A stretch of 64,000 nt of DNA from NCBI GenBank assembly GCA_942159475.1, contig OW804097.1:6849685-6913684 (forward strand), written 5' to 3'. This DNA is from Sthenelais limicola. Taxonomy: Eukaryota > Annelida > Polychaeta > Phyllodocida > Sigalionidae. Position 1 is the first letter of the stretch. Each line of letters starts with the position of its first letter. Of the stretch, positions 33,901 through 45,657 are shown one piece after another. The translations under genes were made by a program, and so were the position numbers. Under the pieces are notes generated by a model. The model was given only the letters and a program-made list of their open reading frames with translations. It did no database searches and was not told the origin of the DNA.

Positions 33901-36900
33901 GAAAATAATCAGTTTTGTCATACAGACAGTCATGAGAAAGACACATCAATGTGAAAGCGCATGCTATTTTACTTGGAGACAGTTGTGCCAGTTGCATATT
34001 TTAGACCTCCCCCTTGCAGATTGACTTCCAAAAAGGTGATCTCTTATTATAGGGTGACAACCTCAATGTTTGCCATGGAGGAAATGACTATCGTATCACA
34101 GTTGGGGAGGCAACGTGTGGAATCTTCTTTTTGAATAAATCACACATACTTTGTTCTCTAACTGAGTCAGACGTTACACGCAACAGGGACAGTGACGTCT
34201 TGGTGGGTTACTGTTTATTTCATATTACAAATGCTGAATTCAAAGCAACAGTGATATCTTGAAATAGTTAGTCGTTCAAACTGGTAATGGACCTAGAGGT
34301 CAAGCCTAGTTGCATGGTGCTATAACTGCGAAATCCAATTAAACAAGGACGGTTTTTGTTCAGGTGGCCCTAAATGGAATGAGTATGAAGATTGCAATCT
34401 TGGATTATCCAGTATCACTAGAAAACAATGAGTGGAAAACTCCTGTGTTGGTGGTCCTTGCCATCCTGGTGCTGTGCTCTGTCATCCTCGGCATCGGCCT
34501 GACTTGGAAATACAAATATTCAAGAAATATTTCCGGAGGTACGCCTACACTGCCTGCTAGTATAGAAATGACACAAGTCAGTGGTAAGTAAAAGTCCATT
34601 ACCTTATTTATTTCCCCCTTTCTTCTCTTATTGTACCCAACTGCGGCAATCTTAATCTTAGGGCAATGAGCAATCATCCTCTGAAGAAGTTTCTCCCGTT
34701 GAACCGAAACATGCCAGGAATTGTAATTACCAGGCCACTTCTCACATTTTCCATTTTCCATTCCATCCAGGTGTCATCTGCTGAAGATTTGCCATATTCA
34801 AATAATAGTTACCAAGAATGCCACATTAGTAAAATGCAGTTAGACTTAATATACACTACTTTTCAAATTACATGTATATTTTCTACTGGTAACCATCTCA
34901 ACGTCACCAGATCTATATACCCGATATTATCATTCCTTTTACTCCAAACTTGCTATTTGCAGATTCAACTACCATCCAGGCTCCGGGAACAACAGGAACG
35001 GATATTTTAGAGCATCTGGACCCGAGACTTCAAGCAATTATCCGGCCCAAGCTCCTGGAATGTGACTACATAGAGAAACACAAGAGAATTGGAAAGGGTT
35101 AGACCTATTATTATTGTTACAAGTTGAACCGCACTAACTGTATATATACATGTATAACATTACTGACAGGAAAGTGCATCAGTGCATGATAAGAATATCA
35201 GTACACCAATCAGGCACTGGTGAAATTATTGGGAGTTCCTTAGATGCCCCCTACCCCTACACACCTACCCTCCCCCTCACACACCTCAAGAATCCCCCTC
35301 CCCCACCCACCGAGCTACGCGGGAAAAGTGTTGTTAAGGACGTGTTACTAAACTGGTATCCGACCCGGCCTTGGGTTTCTACACTGAACTACCTATTCAA
35401 GGCCCGGCCCCTATTCAAGGCCCGGCCCCTATTCAAGGCCCGGCGCCTATTCAAGGCCCAGCGCTTATTCAAGACCCGGCGCCTATTCAAAGAATGCAGA
35501 ATGAGCATGGGAATTATAGAATAAAATAGATATTAAATTTTGTATTCCTTTCATCTAAAACATACTCGTCTTAATTGGCCATGATTATATTCCAAATCTC
35601 TCAGAAGGATCATACAAAGCTAGTTATAGTGACAAGTCCAAATCGTATTGCATCATTTGTTTTGATACATATATATGATAGCTTAACCCCGGCGCTTATT
35701 CAAGGCCCGGCCCTTATTAGTAAATCATGCTCTGCCCGCGGCGCTTATTCAAGGCCCGGCGCCTATTAAAGACCCGGCGTTATTTCAAGGAAATACGGTA
35801 TGCAGAATCTGTTTGAAATTTGAAGACTTTGATCGACATTGCCAAAAAAAGGACCTATCCTTCAGGAATAGGGGGTACTAAACACAGATCCTAGTAAACA
35901 CATACCGCATAGCAAGATCCAAATCCTGAACCAAACTCCTAGGAAATGTTGGTAGACCAACTCCCTCCACCAGAACAATGGAACTCCTGCTAGCAATATC
36001 CAGATATCACCTGTCTTGTAAAGCATGGTATCCACATGCATGTCGGACAGTTACCCTAGCGACTGTCAAACATGCATGTGGATACCACAGCCAGCCTTGA
36101 GTAGTGAACAATGGTCCCTCAACATGACCCCCTCCACTCCTAAAAATTTAGATTTGGACAGGTCCGATGGTAACACACCCAATTTTATGTTATGGCTATA
36201 CAAAGTGTTCTTATGGTCTGAGTGCTTGTATTGTCTTGAAATCTGGAAGTACTTAGTACCTTAGTACAACGATTTTCGACGGAAATTGTTGTAGATTAAT
36301 TGGAATTAATGTTAAAATAAGGTTTGTATTTAAAGGGAATTTTTGGCCGCTACTTATATGTAGTTCAATCGATTTCATTCATACTTAAAGGCCCCAACAT
36401 TAGATTTGTTTTGCACAATATGACTGTACATAATACCTTCATGTCTGGGGTTTACTGCTATCTTTACCCGTTACTTTTGTGACAAAACTGGATTTATTTG
36501 TGAGACGTTTCTTACTGTTGCTATTGTTTTCTGATCGATCTCCATACTTTTTAATATTGATATTTACCTTCGCCATGATTAAATTATTTCAGCGAATCCA
36601 TCACATACATAGTCTGGTGTTGCTGGTTTTTTGGTCGGATTTCAATATGGTGGGACAAGCTAAAAAATCTTGCATCATATATATATATATGTAATCAACA
36701 GATCAATAGTTGGAAATGTAAAACTCGATGTTTGCCATAATATATTAAAGAAATGACATCATAATTATATTTTGAAGGGAACTTTGGAAAGGTTTTTCAT
36801 GGAACGATCAATCTTGCTGGTGGATCAGTATCAGTTGCTCTCAAGACACTAAAAGGTATGATAATCAACAATATATTCTGGAATAACCATCAGATAACTA

Positions 36901-39459
36901 TCAGATTTTCCATTCAATCAATCATTCTCGATAAATTTGGAAACCAACAAGAATACATACTTCCTTTTTCCTTATGATGTTATTGCTTTAATGCCAAGCT
37001 TACATAATATGGTGTTCAGTCGGATCCTTATCAGTTGTGGATACTTGGACTAGATGTGCAGAACTTGCCATAGGCATAGTCACATCATTGTTCTAGTACA
37101 CTGAGCAAGATGGGCAATTTATATCCAACTTTCAAATCCAGTTAGTAATTTTAATATCATAATCAATGCATATCCCATTGAAAATACCTTTCCAGATGGT
37201 ACAAACTCTGACAAGGAGGACATAGAGGAGTTCCTGACTGAGGCTACAATAATGAAGGACTTCTGCCATCCTAACGTGCTCTGTCTCATTGGTGTCATCC
37301 TCACTGACTTGGACATCTTTGTAGTTCTCCCATACATGGTTAATGGGGACCTCAGGAAATATATCGCCCGACAGGTAGGCTGAATACTTTGTATTACTAT
37401 CACCATTTTTATCACATATCTTTTATGATAACTTCAGCTACATCAAATCTCATCTGGTCCTGTTCATCCAGGGTTTCATTTAGTCAAATTAATTATATTA
37501 TTGTTATTGCTACATTTCATGCTGATTTATTATTAGGTAAATTATGACAACAACCTCTTCTGCATATACATTTTATCGATGATTCAGATGTTTGACTTCA
37601 AAACATTTTTTGGATTCACCCTTGATGTGGCAAAGGGAATGGCATACCTGGCCTCTAAACACTTCATCCACCGCGATCTGGCAGCAAGGAACTGCATGTT
37701 TGTATATACATTTGTTGTGCATGAATAAGACAAGGCAGTTTGGAAGCAATTACTTATTGACATGGATGGATTACATGGTGAAACAAACAATTTAAAATAT
37801 TCAGAAAAATAGGATTAATGGTATGTAACTTTGGTGTACCTTTTGAACTAATGTAAGATCATGCATTTGTGCTGGGCGAGATGTGACTTTTTAACTTGAT
37901 GTTCAGGGTGAATGCTGCTGGTGTTGTGCTGATAGGAGACTTCGGTCTGGCTAAGGACATCTATGTGGCAGACTACTACAGACCAGAAGGACGAGATAAA
38001 CCCATGCCCTTCAAGTGGATGGCCCCTGAGTGTCTTGAAGAACAATGTTTTACAACAAAATCTGACACGGTGTGCAAACCTGAGTGACATTGTGACTAGT
38101 ATTTAACAGATGAAAATATATTTTAAAATGTAATTCTTGATATATGCCATCCCAACAAGTTTAATTCAACATATGTGAATGCTTAAAAAGTCGATTCTCA
38201 TAGCTAGTAAAAGACAATACAATATTTATGACTAACATTATAATGGAACAACTCACACAAATCAGGCAAAGTGAATAACAATAATTATTATTCACTTTGG
38301 CTATATTAAATCTTGGATGATTTCCTAAATTTTGACGACTTGGAGATATTGTTTTATGAATTTCCAGGTACAAGTGCCTCATACTCTTTTCTTTATTTAG
38401 ATTGAAATAAATGATGTTAGTCTTTTATCCTTCCAGTGGGCTTATGGAATAGTGATGTGGGAGATATACACACAAGGAGATCGCCCTTACCTGATGGTAG
38501 ACAACCTGGACCTACACACCTACCTGCTGCGGGGAAACAGACTTAAGAAACCTGACAACTGCCCTGAACCCATGTAGGTATGATATGAAGAATGTACAAA
38601 ATAGATATGGATTGATAATAAAAAATGAGAAAGGGCATCCCCTTTTCTCAGAATGATAATATATTTTCAATCACATATTTGCTATTACCCTGCCCTTGAA
38701 ACATTTCAACACTAAATCATATTTATTGAGGCATGTTAGATGCAAAACTATTATCATATAATACTTTTATTATGGAATTGTGGTTCAATCAGTTTCCAGA
38801 TAATGATCAAATGCTGGCAGCTGGAGACGGAACAAAGACCAACCTTTGCTGAACTTGTGGACCTGCTGACAGAGGCGGCAGAACAGATCCTTGCAGCCAC
38901 AAAGATGGAGAGTATGACCGCTTCATCTCAAAGCCTGACTTCAATCTGCCAGAGCTCCACACCAGACAATAACTTTGTATTCCGTGCCTCTGAGTCACAG
39001 TGCCCCCTGCTAGACTCAGACTGGGACATCCATGAAGATGACATGCCTGACTACCTTGCTCCTGTACCACCAGAGGAGGAGTGTGAAGGTGCAGTGGGAG
39101 GAGCACCAGCCCATGCAGCAACTATCTCATCCCAGGACCTGGCAGCCATTGCAGTCGCCATGAGAGATGGAAGTTCTGCAGAAGATGATGCAGGGTACCT
39201 CAAGCCTGTCAGCACAATATTTCAGCTTCCAGTATTAAGATCAGTGCCTCAACCTCAGAGCATGCAACAACATTCCCCTGAGAGAAAACACAACGTCTCA
39301 TCCCATGATCCGGCAGCCATTGCAGCCGCCATGAGAGAGGGAAGTTCTCCAGAAGATGAAGCAGGATATTTGCAGCCTGTCAGCACAAGTTTCCAGCCTA
39401 CAATTCTCACCCTGCCTCGGCGTTTTCCTGAAACCAAGCAGATTGAAAAAGGAAATTAA
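22841..39459 (+). CDS. MET/RON-like receptor tyrosine kinase with IPT domains, no Sema domain
   Basis: Twenty exons: 22841-23338, 23836-23986, 24864-24939, 29741-30005, 30321-30430, 30576-30767, 30962-31139, 31538-31689, 32286-32480, 33162-about 33321, 33465-33659, 34053-34202, 34364-34583, 34963-35097, 36778-36855, 37196-37374, 37588-37697, 37907-38069, 38437-38573, 38793-39459. They give about 1336 residues, near the length of MET. Order: signal peptide, an unrecognised Cys-containing ectodomain, a Cys-rich knot, IPT/TIG-like domains, transmembrane helix, tyrosine kinase, and a tail with repeated YLxPV. In place of the MET Sema propeller the N-terminus shows nothing I recognise. Ligand unknown. 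The kinase motifs are intact, so it should be active. The exon 10 donor and exon 4 acceptor are the weakest calls. Confidence 0.85.
24057..24235 (+). mobile_element. SINE-like interspersed repeat, copy 1
   Basis: Starts gagtgagtgaaattggttgc and ends cccaggacca; about 90 percent identical by eye to 44230-44402. It includes ttatcaacacatataaaggt and a purine-rich tail of gag/aag repeats. It lies in RTK intron 2, just after exon 2. It creates short spurious ORFs. Confidence 0.85.
24470..25389. repeat. Duplicated 80-bp segment at 24470-24549 and 25310-25389
   Basis: Both copies contain agacatgatattcttttcat, tttatttctcaatgactttc and tttcaaagtttaggaaagca, spaced identically and with few differences. 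Each ends in an acceptor-like tttag. They lie in the large RTK intron 3 region. This could be a duplicated exon start or a transposon trace. Confidence 0.8.
25372..25668 (+). other. Orphan exon-like ORF after a good acceptor
   Basis: After tttcaaagtttag a 98-codon frame runs to a stop: [20 protein letters not shown], then [10 protein letters not shown], a proline run, [10 protein letters not shown], and a basic end ([24 protein letters not shown]). I do not recognise it. Its frame does not match the phase of RTK exon 3; used as a terminal exon there, it would stop after seven codons. It may be a retrogene or transposon fragment. Confidence 0.35.
26117..26290 (+). repeat. ORF-like repeat unit, copy A
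   Basis: Translates as [20 protein letters not shown], then [20 protein letters not shown]. It resembles copy B at 29127-29300 more in protein than in DNA (L..HL.NVF..EI..F conserved). No flanking splice sites keep it in the RTK frame, so it is probably a piece of a mobile element or a decayed duplicated exon. Confidence 0.5.
27805..27920. mobile_element. MITE-like inverted repeat
   Basis: Left arm actcgccggcaataataaaa then catttattggac; right arm gtccaataaatttttaaatt then attgctggggagt. Together they form an imperfect inverted repeat around a core of about 45 bp, in RTK intron 3. Confidence 0.65.
29127..29306 (+). repeat. ORF-like repeat unit, copy B
   Basis: Translates as [20 protein letters not shown], then [20 protein letters not shown], parallel to copy A at 26117. 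Its end (gggagcataaaatcaccaca) is itself similar to 29036-29060, so the area holds nested duplications. It sits some 440 bp before RTK exon 4. Confidence 0.5.
29741..31139 (+). CDS. RTK exons 4-7: ectodomain with Cys-rich segment
   Basis: Exons 29741-30005, 30321-30430, 30576-30767 and 30962-31139. Exon 4 carries [15 protein letters not shown]; exon 6 carries [17 protein letters not shown]; exon 7 ends in a tight Cys knot ([21 protein letters not shown]), reminiscent in position of the PSI/Cys-rich part of MET but with different spacing. Exon 7 contains a small in-frame duplication (SGESGESD). The exon 4 acceptor (attatcaaag) has a weak pyrimidine tract but is the only one that keeps phase. 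Confidence 0.7.
31360..31458. repeat. 26-bp tandem repeat, about 3.8 copies
   Basis: A unit built from caatccaatccaacatactt plus six bases (tctttt or tctttg), repeated just upstream of the exon 8 acceptor of the kinase gene. It makes a pyrimidine-rich stretch. Confidence 0.9.
31538..34202 (+). CDS. RTK exons 8-12: IPT/TIG-like domains
   Basis: Exon 8 read in the correct frame gives [20 protein letters not shown] then TIYGRLL, a canonical IPT start (P.V..V.P..G...GGT.ITI.G). Later exons carry [32 protein letters not shown] and [14 protein letters not shown], as in successive IPT beta-sandwiches of MET/plexin type. At least one domain is certain and two more are likely. Exons: 31538-31689, 32286-32480, 33162-about 33321, 33465-33659, 34053-34202. 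The longest ORF in exon 8 is in the wrong frame. Confidence 0.75.
34364..35097 (+). CDS. RTK exons 13-14: transmembrane helix and juxtamembrane segment
   Basis: Exon 13 (34364-34583) encodes NNEWKTP followed by about 21 hydrophobic residues starting [10 protein letters not shown] and ending ILGIGLTW, then basic KYKYSRN. Exon 14 (34963-35097) encodes the juxtamembrane part ending EKHKRIGKG, which begins the glycine loop completed by exon 15. Confidence 0.88.
35385..35800. repeat. 18-bp GC-rich repeats in an RTK intron
   Basis: Six tandem units of the form tattcaaggcccggcccc at 35391-35492, then further units (ggcgcttattcaaggcccgg, gcctattaaagacccggcg) at 35692-35790 ending in ggaaatacggta. 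Subterminal repeats of this kind occur at the ends of non-autonomous DNA transposons; I infer such an element spanning this stretch, without clear borders. Confidence 0.6.
36027..36092. repeat. Perfect-like hairpin, about 25-bp arms
   Basis: ggtatccacatgcatgt, then cggacag, faces ctgtcaa, then acatgcatgtggatacc, across a short loop. It lies in the intron before the kinase exons. Probably a tiny palindromic element. Confidence 0.75.
36778..38933 (+). CDS. RTK exons 15-20 (part): MET-type tyrosine kinase domain
   Basis: The glycine loop [12 protein letters not shown] (exons 14/15) is followed by VALKTLK (catalytic Lys), [17 protein letters not shown] (alpha-C Glu and the MET-like MKDF.HPNVL), [15 protein letters not shown] (hinge), [10 protein letters not shown] (catalytic loop), DFGLAKDIY, then ADYYRPEG with the activation-loop tyrosines, [22 protein letters not shown], and [16 protein letters not shown]. 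All catalytic residues are present. The last border works only with the acceptor before 38793 (attcaatcag), giving [13 protein letters not shown]; the nearer ag at 38799 would create a stop. Confidence 0.95.
38934..39459 (+). CDS. RTK exon 20 tail: repeated YLxPV docking motifs
   Basis: The last 175 or so residues after the kinase are acidic and Ser/Pro-rich. They contain [23 protein letters not shown] and [11 protein letters not shown]. The last two sit in a duplicated segment ([17 protein letters not shown] against [17 protein letters not shown]), so the docking site was multiplied by internal duplication. A YLxPV tyrosine is a plausible SH2-binding site after phosphorylation. Ends KQIEKGN then taa at 39457-39459. 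Confidence 0.85.
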
Positions 39460-41539
39460 GTTCCAGTACAATCTTAGATTTGTAGATAACTATGGATATA
39501 GAATGATTCTATACTCATTGAAAGTATGGACACGATGAAATAGTATTGGCAATTACACAATAGGAGAATCAAGCTATATAGGTTCGTTCTAATAGTATTT
39601 CAATCGAGGATGTTTGTGCAGAAAAAAGTAAAAAAAAGAGTGGTAGTGGTACAAACAAAACCCAGAAAGAAGAAGGTGTGGACGTCAGGCAAATAGTACT
39701 AGAACCCGGAATACAGCTGGTATAAATGTAAAATTGGCTGGTTTTACTGTGGGGAGGGAGAGCCCAGAAATTGATGTATGTACATTAATCAGATTTGCAA
39801 AATTATTATCAAATCAAAATACCTTTAAAGATTCATAACCTGACTTACATTCTATGTGGACAGCATTGGGAAATCTACAACCAATGATTTACATCTGTTA
39901 TGAAAGTGCAGGTCTATATTTTGAAACAGGATGTTCATGTCATTTCGTGTTAGATATGCTACATAGCGATTTGTCTTGGTACATGCACAATGATTTTAGA
40001 GAAAATGGGTGTCCACTAAATAGTTGTTCTTCCCATGTGCCCTTCAATATATTCAATTACATCTTACATAGTTAATTTCTATTATGCCAACAACTTGTGT
40101 TATTGAAACATCAAAAGCCTATGTAAATGAAAAACTTCTAGTTTTCCTTGTACATTGTCCTATCAATCTTTAGTCGCCGATCTTTGGATTCTGGGGGTTT
40201 GCTGGATAGTTGTAACCGGCCAGTTTCAGTCCATGCTGGGCCTGTTATTAACAGGCCTGTTATATACGTGACGACTGGCGTAATATAAAGGAACTAAAAT
40301 CAGTTCCACAAAGTCTCCACAATGTTTTTGCCTTGCTCCCTTGACAGTAAACACGTGTGACTTCTAAAATCGCTGATCTTTGGTTTCCATAGAGAAACTT
40401 CGCTATTGGGGAGAAAACAATATTACAAACATTTCTAGCACTAATTCAGATGTTTTATTTATTTCTTCATTAAGTCGCTAGACACGCTAACACGGCCGAA
40501 TCGGCCAAGGTCAAGGTCGCCATAATGTGGGCGCGACATCCGGGCTCTGTTGATTGCATGCAAAAAGTGGAAGGTTTTTTTCTATCCGGAACGGAGATTG
40601 CGGCTGACGTAACCAACATTGTGAAGTTATAATTACCTGGGCTGTGTGATATTGGTAAGACAGATGTAAAATAAACTAAATACTAGAATGTGATGGTTTT
40701 AATTGTGTAAAACATCCATAATAATGTATAATGTATAATCATGTATAATGCCTCTTTTCTTTTCTTATTTTCCCTTATACTTACTTAGCTTTAAATGTAT
40801 TAGGCCTTAAATGAAATAATAAAAAGAAATCATTATCTCAAAATGCTTAAATTAGATACCCTAAGGAGTCTTGAAAATAGCGATTTTCTCAAATTGGAAT
40901 TGAGAAGCACTGGTCCGAACTGCTTATTCTGGCACTGGTCTGGTCCTCAATCAAGATGCTAATGTAAAGTAACTCATAATTAAATATTTATATACTCATC
41001 TCATGGATCTCCCACCAGCCCATAAGCCCATATAATCTAATCATTACTTATATGTCTAATGTATGCCCATCTGGTTCAATTTAAAGTAACATGTTTCAAA
41101 TTTTTAGAAAGATCACGGAAGTGCCAGAAAACAATGATGACACATTAACACTATTTGTTGCATTATTATTATATGGAGTAAAGATCATTTTTACACAGAA
41201 TTTTCATCCATATACTTAGTTCAGTAGCTATTGTTAATGGTACAATATTAAACAGAAATTTACAACTTTTATTCATTTCACTTTCAATATATTATATCCG
41301 AGGGCGACACAAGGTAATTTATGTTTTCCTGCATTTTGTCTGCTCCAGGAAGGATTTTAAGATTAGTGTTTCCAAGTTTCGATGTGGACTTTCGACCATA
41401 ACTATAATCTAATAGAAAAATCTGAACCTCTTTAAAAAACGGCTCATGTGACTCGAAATTTAGGGTTTTGACTTTCATCTTAGGGACCACCAATGGCATA
41501 CATGTCAAGAAAAGCACCCTCGCATTTGGGTCCTTGGGT

Positions 41540-41840
41540 CCTGCTAGTGCAGACCTCAATTTTCGTAGTGCAGACCCATAGTGCGGACCCGAGACTACCA
41601 AACGAGTTCGTAGTGCGGACCCCAGACCCCTTTTGACGACCCATTTTGCTAGTCTTAAGCGCAAAAACTGACATCGCTAAATCAGTGCTTTTATTAATAA
41701 AATGTTATATGCGACAGTCAACTACGGCCTTTACAGACTTAGGACAACCAATTTAAGGTTAGGTTTAGGGTTAGTTTCGGTATTTATTCTATAGGATGCT
41801 AAATTAGTCCCGGAAATTAGTAGTGCGGACCCATAACTGG
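41540..41840. repeat. Dispersed gtagtgcggaccc motif cluster
   Basis: The phrase tagtgcggaccc and close variants occur at about 41548, 41570, 41578, 41610 and 41820. Translation on the minus strand gives a repetitive SALRT/GSALR pattern without known domain. Likely part of a decayed transposable element. Confidence 0.5.
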
Positions 41841-44218
41841 AGTTGGAATCGGAGACCAGACCACATTGGGAGGTTTTCTGACGTAGAGTAGCTTAGGTAG
41901 CATGAGGTGGTGACCATGATCGCACCCAGAGGACCCCGATTTCCGCCATTTTTTTCACGCCAGGACGCATTCCTTGACACGTCTCACCAATGGTTACTAT
42001 TGAAGTTTGTAAAGAAAAGGGATATTTTCTCCCTTTTTCCAAGATTTCAGATGGATGAATCCCATATTTTTTTTGAAAAACATAGCCATCATAGCTATCG
42101 GTTTGCCCTCATGTGTGAACCAACAAGTTATTAATATATTTTGAAAAATATTATTTAGCCTTGTAAATCGTTAATACAAAATTCTCAATACTCCGTTTTT
42201 TAGCTCATCATAATGAAAATTCAGCCGATGATGCTTTTTTTTAAAAAGCTGGTGACCCCAACCCCCTCCTTTTTTTGCTTGTAAAGCAATATGATTATAA
42301 AAATTTAAATTCCATTTACTTTTATAGTAGAAAGATAAAATTGTCCTTTTCCCATAGAAAGCTACTGTGAATGGTAATACATTTCAGAGCTCCCTGAAAT
42401 GAACACTAACCTGGTGACATATTGTTTTTATTTGCGTTTTTGATTCACTTAACCATGTTCTTTCATGAGGCAAAATTTAAATAAAATGTTATAATTCCTA
42501 TTTTTCTGCTGGACAGTCTGTTTATACCTTTAATATCCATAATACAAATTTTCCACTATCAGTCATAGAAATCAGGCGGGGCATACAGATTTTATGCATA
42601 TCAACTCTGTGAAGTTATTTTTAATAGAAGTAATAAAATTCCTTATATACAATACAAGACCAATTTTTCTCATTACAGTTTGGTCAATAATAATTGAATT
42701 GTTATTAACAATTAGAATAACGTTATTATACATGAGAATTTAGGGGAGCTCATTTCAATGGGCGGGAAGGACCCAACATCAGGTCAGAGTTTGTTGGAAT
42801 ATAGTTTTCCTGAATTAACAGAGCCAGTGTGATATAATTCTTGTCTAACTTTGCTTTGCCCAACCCCCCAAATTGGAAAATAGCTAACTTAAAAAAACTT
42901 TTACAATTGCGAGAGCCTGTTTTTAACCCTACTATTATGTACCTTTCCTTGCATCAATAAAATTTCCTATATCATATTAAAGTCAGATATGTTTTGAAAT
43001 TTTCTCATACTTCTATGATGTATATTTAATGATTGTTGTACCTCTTTCTGATTCTAGTTAGGGATTTGTAACAATATACTTGAATGTCTTGAAATGATTA
43101 ATGAAAGAAAACCAACTGACACTATTATGATCCATCAGTGTTTTACATAACGTAATGGCATCTTTGAACTAATTTGTAGACTTGAAAAATGATTCATGTT
43201 GTTGTACACTGCATACATGAATATGGGAAAAAGGTCCAAGATACCAAAATATGTCCCCCCCCCACTTGGAAATTGCCAGCGACGCCCCTGTGTTGTAGAG
43301 GAGGGAGAGAGAGGGATCAATTGGCATATGAATATTCATCACCACGATTTACAAGTAACTTTAATATTGTAATTACCTCAGATACTGTTGAATATCGCGT
43401 TGGAATAGTTCCGAATTTGGGTCGCAACATATCGGGAAAAAAAAGACAAAATCACAATAAGTTATTCTGGCTAAAACCCGTTCTAGTTCTAAAAAAACGT
43501 CAGTTTTTAGTTAGCGACAACTGACATATATTACCATTATTACGATAGAAGTCTAACAATTGTGTCCAGCATATCAAGAAAACACACGACGCATTATTTA
43601 AAATCTAGCTAACATGTTGATTGGCCCTCACAGCCAGAAGAGAACAATTATATTTGAAAAACATCCATTTCCAACGAACATAGTCCAAGCGCCATCTGTA
43701 TGCAAGCTTCTAATATTTTCGCAGAAATGGAGAGCATAAAGTACTTAATTCCATTTAAATGTTTGCATCTGTTTTACTTAATATTTTGAATGATTCCAAC
43801 AATTTGGGTGACGTCTCCCTGATTATATATGATATCTATTTGCATTGACTGTCATCAAACGAAATAGATTATTATTATCTTTTGTTTCCATGTTCTCGTA
43901 AGAGCAAGAATCAGAAAACCGTGACTCTGTTCAGTAAAATGTTATGAAATGAAGTTGTCCCCATTGCTAAGGATGTATGCTGATTAAGCATACATTACAA
44001 GAATGATTTGGGGGTATTTTGAAGTGTAGGTTTAGATCCCAGCTGTGAATTGTCTTCAGCCCAGTGGTGATTTTCGACTATAAATCATTGTCGTGAGCTT
44101 GATGCCTTAGTGAATAGTGAGAGTGAATACTCTTGAATCCAGTTCATTACAAGATCTAGCCTACAGTCGATCCAGAATCCTTCCCAAGATTTCCCAAGAC
44201 TCTCTGTTTGTACGATTA

Positions 44219-44413
44219 TGCACAGACACAAGTGAGTGAGTGAGATTGGTTGCTTTGCGCCCTTATCAACACATATAAAGGTTCTATCAAGGGCGGGAGA
44301 GCTGAGAGGGACGCAGTTTATGATCATACCCAGGAAATAGAGATAGAAAAGAAGGGAGAGAGAGACAAAGAAAGAGACAGAAAGGCACTACCCAGGACCA
44401 TGTGCACAGACAC
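44219..44413 (+). mobile_element. SINE-like interspersed repeat, copy 2, with target-site duplication
   Basis: The body at 44230-44402 matches 24057-24235. It is flanked by the exact 11-bp direct repeat tgcacagacac (44219-44229 and 44403-44413), the expected footprint of target-primed retrotransposition. The 3' part is purine-rich. No clear tRNA boxes are seen, so its origin is open. Confidence 0.85.
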
Positions 44414-45657
44414 TTGCTGACGCTTTAATATTACGCACATGTATACCAACGCATATCTAAATGCCTGCATACGTAAAGCAAACCTTTATAACTTAATCAC
44501 TAGCTGATAAAATCACGTGGAATAATTACAGACATCAGTCTATGTCAAGTTCACAATACCTAGGCTCAAGTATGTTGACCTGTATTCGTCACGTGACCGG
44601 AACACTCCCTATGCTTGTTATTTCACAGCAAAGTCAAGACTAGGTCAGGCTCTTCGTGTTGCCTAGTGGATGGTATTCCTTAAGGGAGAAATGAGAAGAG
44701 ATACAAAGTAAGAATTATATTTATCGGTTTTTCTTTTAAATAATGACATACCAAACCAAAGATCGCTAACCTGTTTTTTCTGTTATGGATTTGAAATGGT
44801 CTCATCAACCTATATTATCTGGGCCAACCGACATCTTGTGACATTCCCATATTCTGAGATAAGAACTTTAGTTGTTATATTATGGCTAACATTGACGCCC
44901 TAACAGGTGCAAATATAAGCAGACGTGGGTCGTCCATTTGGACGAGGGATATACGGAATATGCGAGCAATGAATATGTTATGGTAGAAATCTACAATGAG
45001 TTTGTGTTAATCTGTAGTGTATTTTTCCTTCAGGGAAGTTAGTGTAATTATATCGGATCAAAAAATGTTTGGCATTTGTGTCATTTGGTTTTGATACTTT
45101 TATTCATTTTATTCAATGGCCACCTGTTACGATGCTCAGCAGTAGTATGCGTGTGGTAAACATATTTCATCACTAACAGTAGGTTCATTGCTTGATTTTA
45201 TCGTTAACAGGGATCTGGCCACACAACTTTGACATCATGACCAATAATTAGCCGGAGACGAACGCTGATTACCGACTTCAATTTGTAAATCAAAACAGTA
45301 TAAATCTATTTTTCTACATCTCGCCATTGTCATTCAGTTGTCTGTAAGGTGATTGGGTCGGGTGTATAATTATAATTGAGCAGCGTCATTACTTCTAGTA
45401 ACAATATGACATGTTTGCGCGATAATCAATGATTTTGTGTGCCACTTCCTGACCAGAGAAACATCATCTCAACGGTGCAACTGGTCGAATCCTACGAAAG
45501 TGATGCATCTTTGGAAAATTGTGATATCCAAGAATAGTTTTCATTTTTTATCTATTCTATAGTCTATTCTTTGAGCGTCCATGGTCGAAATCATATCCAT
45601 TAAATCCAAATATTGGCAAAGATATGAGGATTCAACTGAAAAAAACTATATTATGCG

